Shown in pieces: positions 62,803-64,000 of a stretch of DNA of 64,000 nt. The position numbers and the translations under genes are program-made. The stretch spans positions 1 to 64,000 of the forward strand of contig NZ_VIVQ01000004.1 in the NCBI RefSeq assembly GCF_007829035.1, read 5' to 3'. The stretch is from Rudaeicoccus suwonensis. GTDB taxonomy: Bacteria; Actinomycetota; Actinomycetes; Actinomycetales; Dermatophilaceae. Positions within the stretch are counted from its first letter, which is position 1. Each line of letters starts with the position of its first letter. Under the pieces are notes generated by a model that did not search any database, was not told the DNA's origin, and saw only the letters and a program-made list of their open reading frames with translations.

Positions 62803-64000
62803 ATGGTCAAGACAATGGAGATTGAGGTCCTCGGCAGGGCGTTGTCCACGCTTCCCGCTGACGACGACCACCCCTACCGCACAGGACCGTGGCGGCCGCA
62901 GACCGTCGAGCGCCGCGTCGCCGACTGCGAGGTCATCGGTGATCTGCCGACCGACCTCGACGGCGTCTACCTGCGCAACACCGAGAACCCGGTGCATCCC
63001 GCTGTGTCGATCTATCACCCGTTCGACGGCGACGGAATGGTCCACGTGGTGGGATTCCGCGACGGAAAAGCGTTCTACTCCAACAGATTCGTGCGCACCG
63101 ACGGCTTCGTCGCCGAGCAGAAGGCAGGTGGGCCGCTGTGGTCCGGGCTGGCCGAGGACCCGGCGAAATCGCCGACCCAGACCGGCTGGGGCGCGCGTGG
63201 CCGGATGAAGGACTCCTCCAGCACCGACGTCGTGGTGCACAACGGGGTCGCACTCACCAGCTTCTACCAGTGCGGCGACCTCTACCGGCTCAACCCCACC
63301 ACCTTGGAGACCCTCGGCAAGGCCGGCTGGAACGGGCGCTTCCCCTCCGACGTGGGCGTGTCCGCGCACCCGAAGGTCGATGAGCACACCGGCGAGATGA
63401 TGTTCTTCAACTACTCCACGCAGGCGCCGTTCATGCACTACGGCGTCGTCGACGACGAAGACAACCTGGTCCATTACGTCGACGTGCCGCTGCCCGGGCC
63501 GCGGCTGCCGCACGACATGGCGTTCACCGAGAACTACGCGATCCTCAACGACCTTCCGCTGTTCTGGGAGCCGGAGGCACTGGCGGCCGGCAAGTATGCC
63601 GCGCGCTTCCACAAGGACATCCCCTCGCGGCTGGCGGTGATCCCCCGCAAGGGCAACACCAGTGACATCAAGTGGTTCGAGGCCGATCCGACATACGTGC
63701 TGCACTGGGTCAATGCCTACGAGGAGGGCGAGGAGATCGTGCTCGACGGGTTCTTTCAGATGGACCCCGAACCTCCGTCGGGCGGCGGCACGATCTACCA
63801 GCGGATGTTCCGGTTCCTCGACAACGAGTTGATGGGCCCGAAGCTGCACCGGTGGCGGCTGAACCTGCGCACCGGTCAGACCAGGGAGGAGCGGCTGACC
63901 GAGACCACCAGCGAGTTCGGCATGATCAACGGCCTGCACGGCGGGCGGCGACACCGCTACGCGTATGCGGCCACGGCACTGCCGGGTTGGTTCCTGTTCA
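62803..64000 (+). CDS. Carotenoid/stilbene cleavage oxygenase (3' end outside window)
   Basis: About 399 residues are visible. The fold is the Fe(II) carotenoid oxygenase (RPE65) family: DGVYLRNTENPVHP, YHPFDGDGMVHVV, then iron-ligand histidines in VSAHPKVDEHTGEMM, LPHDMAFTENYAI and YVLHWVNAYEEG. The fourth His lies beyond the edge. Members cleave interphenyl or polyene double bonds of stilbenes, isoeugenol-like phenylpropenes and apocarotenoids. It starts 3 nt after the thiolase and so belongs to the same operon; it is a plausible first step of the pathway. Confidence 0.93.
   Translation, partial: MVKTMEIEVLGRALSTLPADDDHPYRTGPWRPQTVERRVADCEVIGDLPTDLDGVYLRNTENPVHPAVSIYHPFDGDGMVHVVGFRDGKAFYSNRFVRTDGFVAEQKAGGPLWSGLAEDPAKSPTQTGWGARGRMKDSSSTDVVVHNGVALTSFYQCGDLYRLNPTTLETLGKAGWNGRFPSDVGVSAHPKVDEHTGEMMFFNYSTQAPFMHYGVVDDEDNLVHYVDVPLPGPRLPHDMAFTENYAILNDLPLFWEPEALAAGKYAARFHKDIPSRLAVIPRKGNTSDIKWFEADPTYVLHWVNAYEEGEEIVLDGFFQMDPEPPSGGGTIYQRMFRFLDNELMGPKLHRWRLNLRTGQTREERLTETTSEFGMINGLHGGRRHRYAYAATALPGWFLF

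Noticed and set aside
61456-63954. 832-codon open frame on the minus strand
   Set aside because: Antisense to the thiolase and carotenoid oxygenase, both with clear catalytic motifs; no motifs of its own.

Overview
The window is chromosomal DNA from a high-GC actinobacterium. Dense coding, ATGA/GTGA stop-start overlaps, GTG starts and TAnnnT-type -10 elements all fit. The gene set (leaderless leader peptides at ilv genes, DUF3618 and GroES-like proteins, oligoribonuclease, a SUOX-like membrane molybdoenzyme) points to Micrococcales, perhaps a Dermacoccaceae or Intrasporangiaceae relative. The family is a guess from general knowledge, not a computed placement.

Left part (1-13.7 kb): a pair of dynamin-type GTPases, tRNA-Arg, a divergent lysG/lysE-type regulator-exporter pair, a PrsW-type membrane protease, oligoribonuclease, tRNA-His, a YihY-family membrane protein, tRNA-Lys, a lipoprotein, the threonine catabolic pair tdh-kbl, a GroES-like protein, a DUF3618 protein, Bcp peroxiredoxin and a methyltransferase. 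From 13.7 to 16.4 kb lies a patch of unrecognised genes, lower in GC towards its right end, around an odd tRNA that carries a Leu UAG anticodon but no long variable arm.

Middle (16.4-43.5 kb): housekeeping and stress genes (glutathione peroxidase, molybdoenzyme, rdgB, rph, an SPFH/zinc-ribbon pair, murI), an orphan Imm63-type immunity gene, an SGNH esterase and a cluster of REP-like palindromes. Then comes branched-chain amino acid synthesis, all on the minus strand: leuB-ilvE-HAD-cimA (29.7-34.7 kb) and ilvB-ilvN-ilvC (37.5-41.0 kb). Both ilvB and cimA are preceded by short leader peptides rich in Ile/Val/Leu/Thr and by terminator hairpins, so both look attenuated. The leader peptides start 6 nt after a candidate -10 hexamer and may be leaderless. 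A run of three tiny ORFs (14, 20 and 20 codons) upstream of leuB ends in a hairpin. An acyltransferase-3/SGNH protein and an ABC exporter pair complete this part.

Right part (43.6-64 kb, continuing beyond the window): a large catabolic cluster. It has three acyl-CoA synthetases, two SDR dehydrogenases, two crotonases, an SCP2-type thiolase, a VOC protein, a nitronate monooxygenase-like flavoprotein, two SnoaL-like proteins, a complete LIV/HAAT-type ABC importer, a protein with two tandem HxlR domains, and the start of a carotenoid/stilbene cleavage oxygenase. A 17-bp element close to ACTCTGCTAGTTGTAGT recurs in the three divergent promoter regions and before the thiolase gene. It appears to tie the cluster into one regulon. 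A workable reading is uptake, CoA activation and beta-oxidation-like breakdown of an alicyclic or terpenoid/aromatic carboxylate released by double-bond cleavage; the substrate is unknown.
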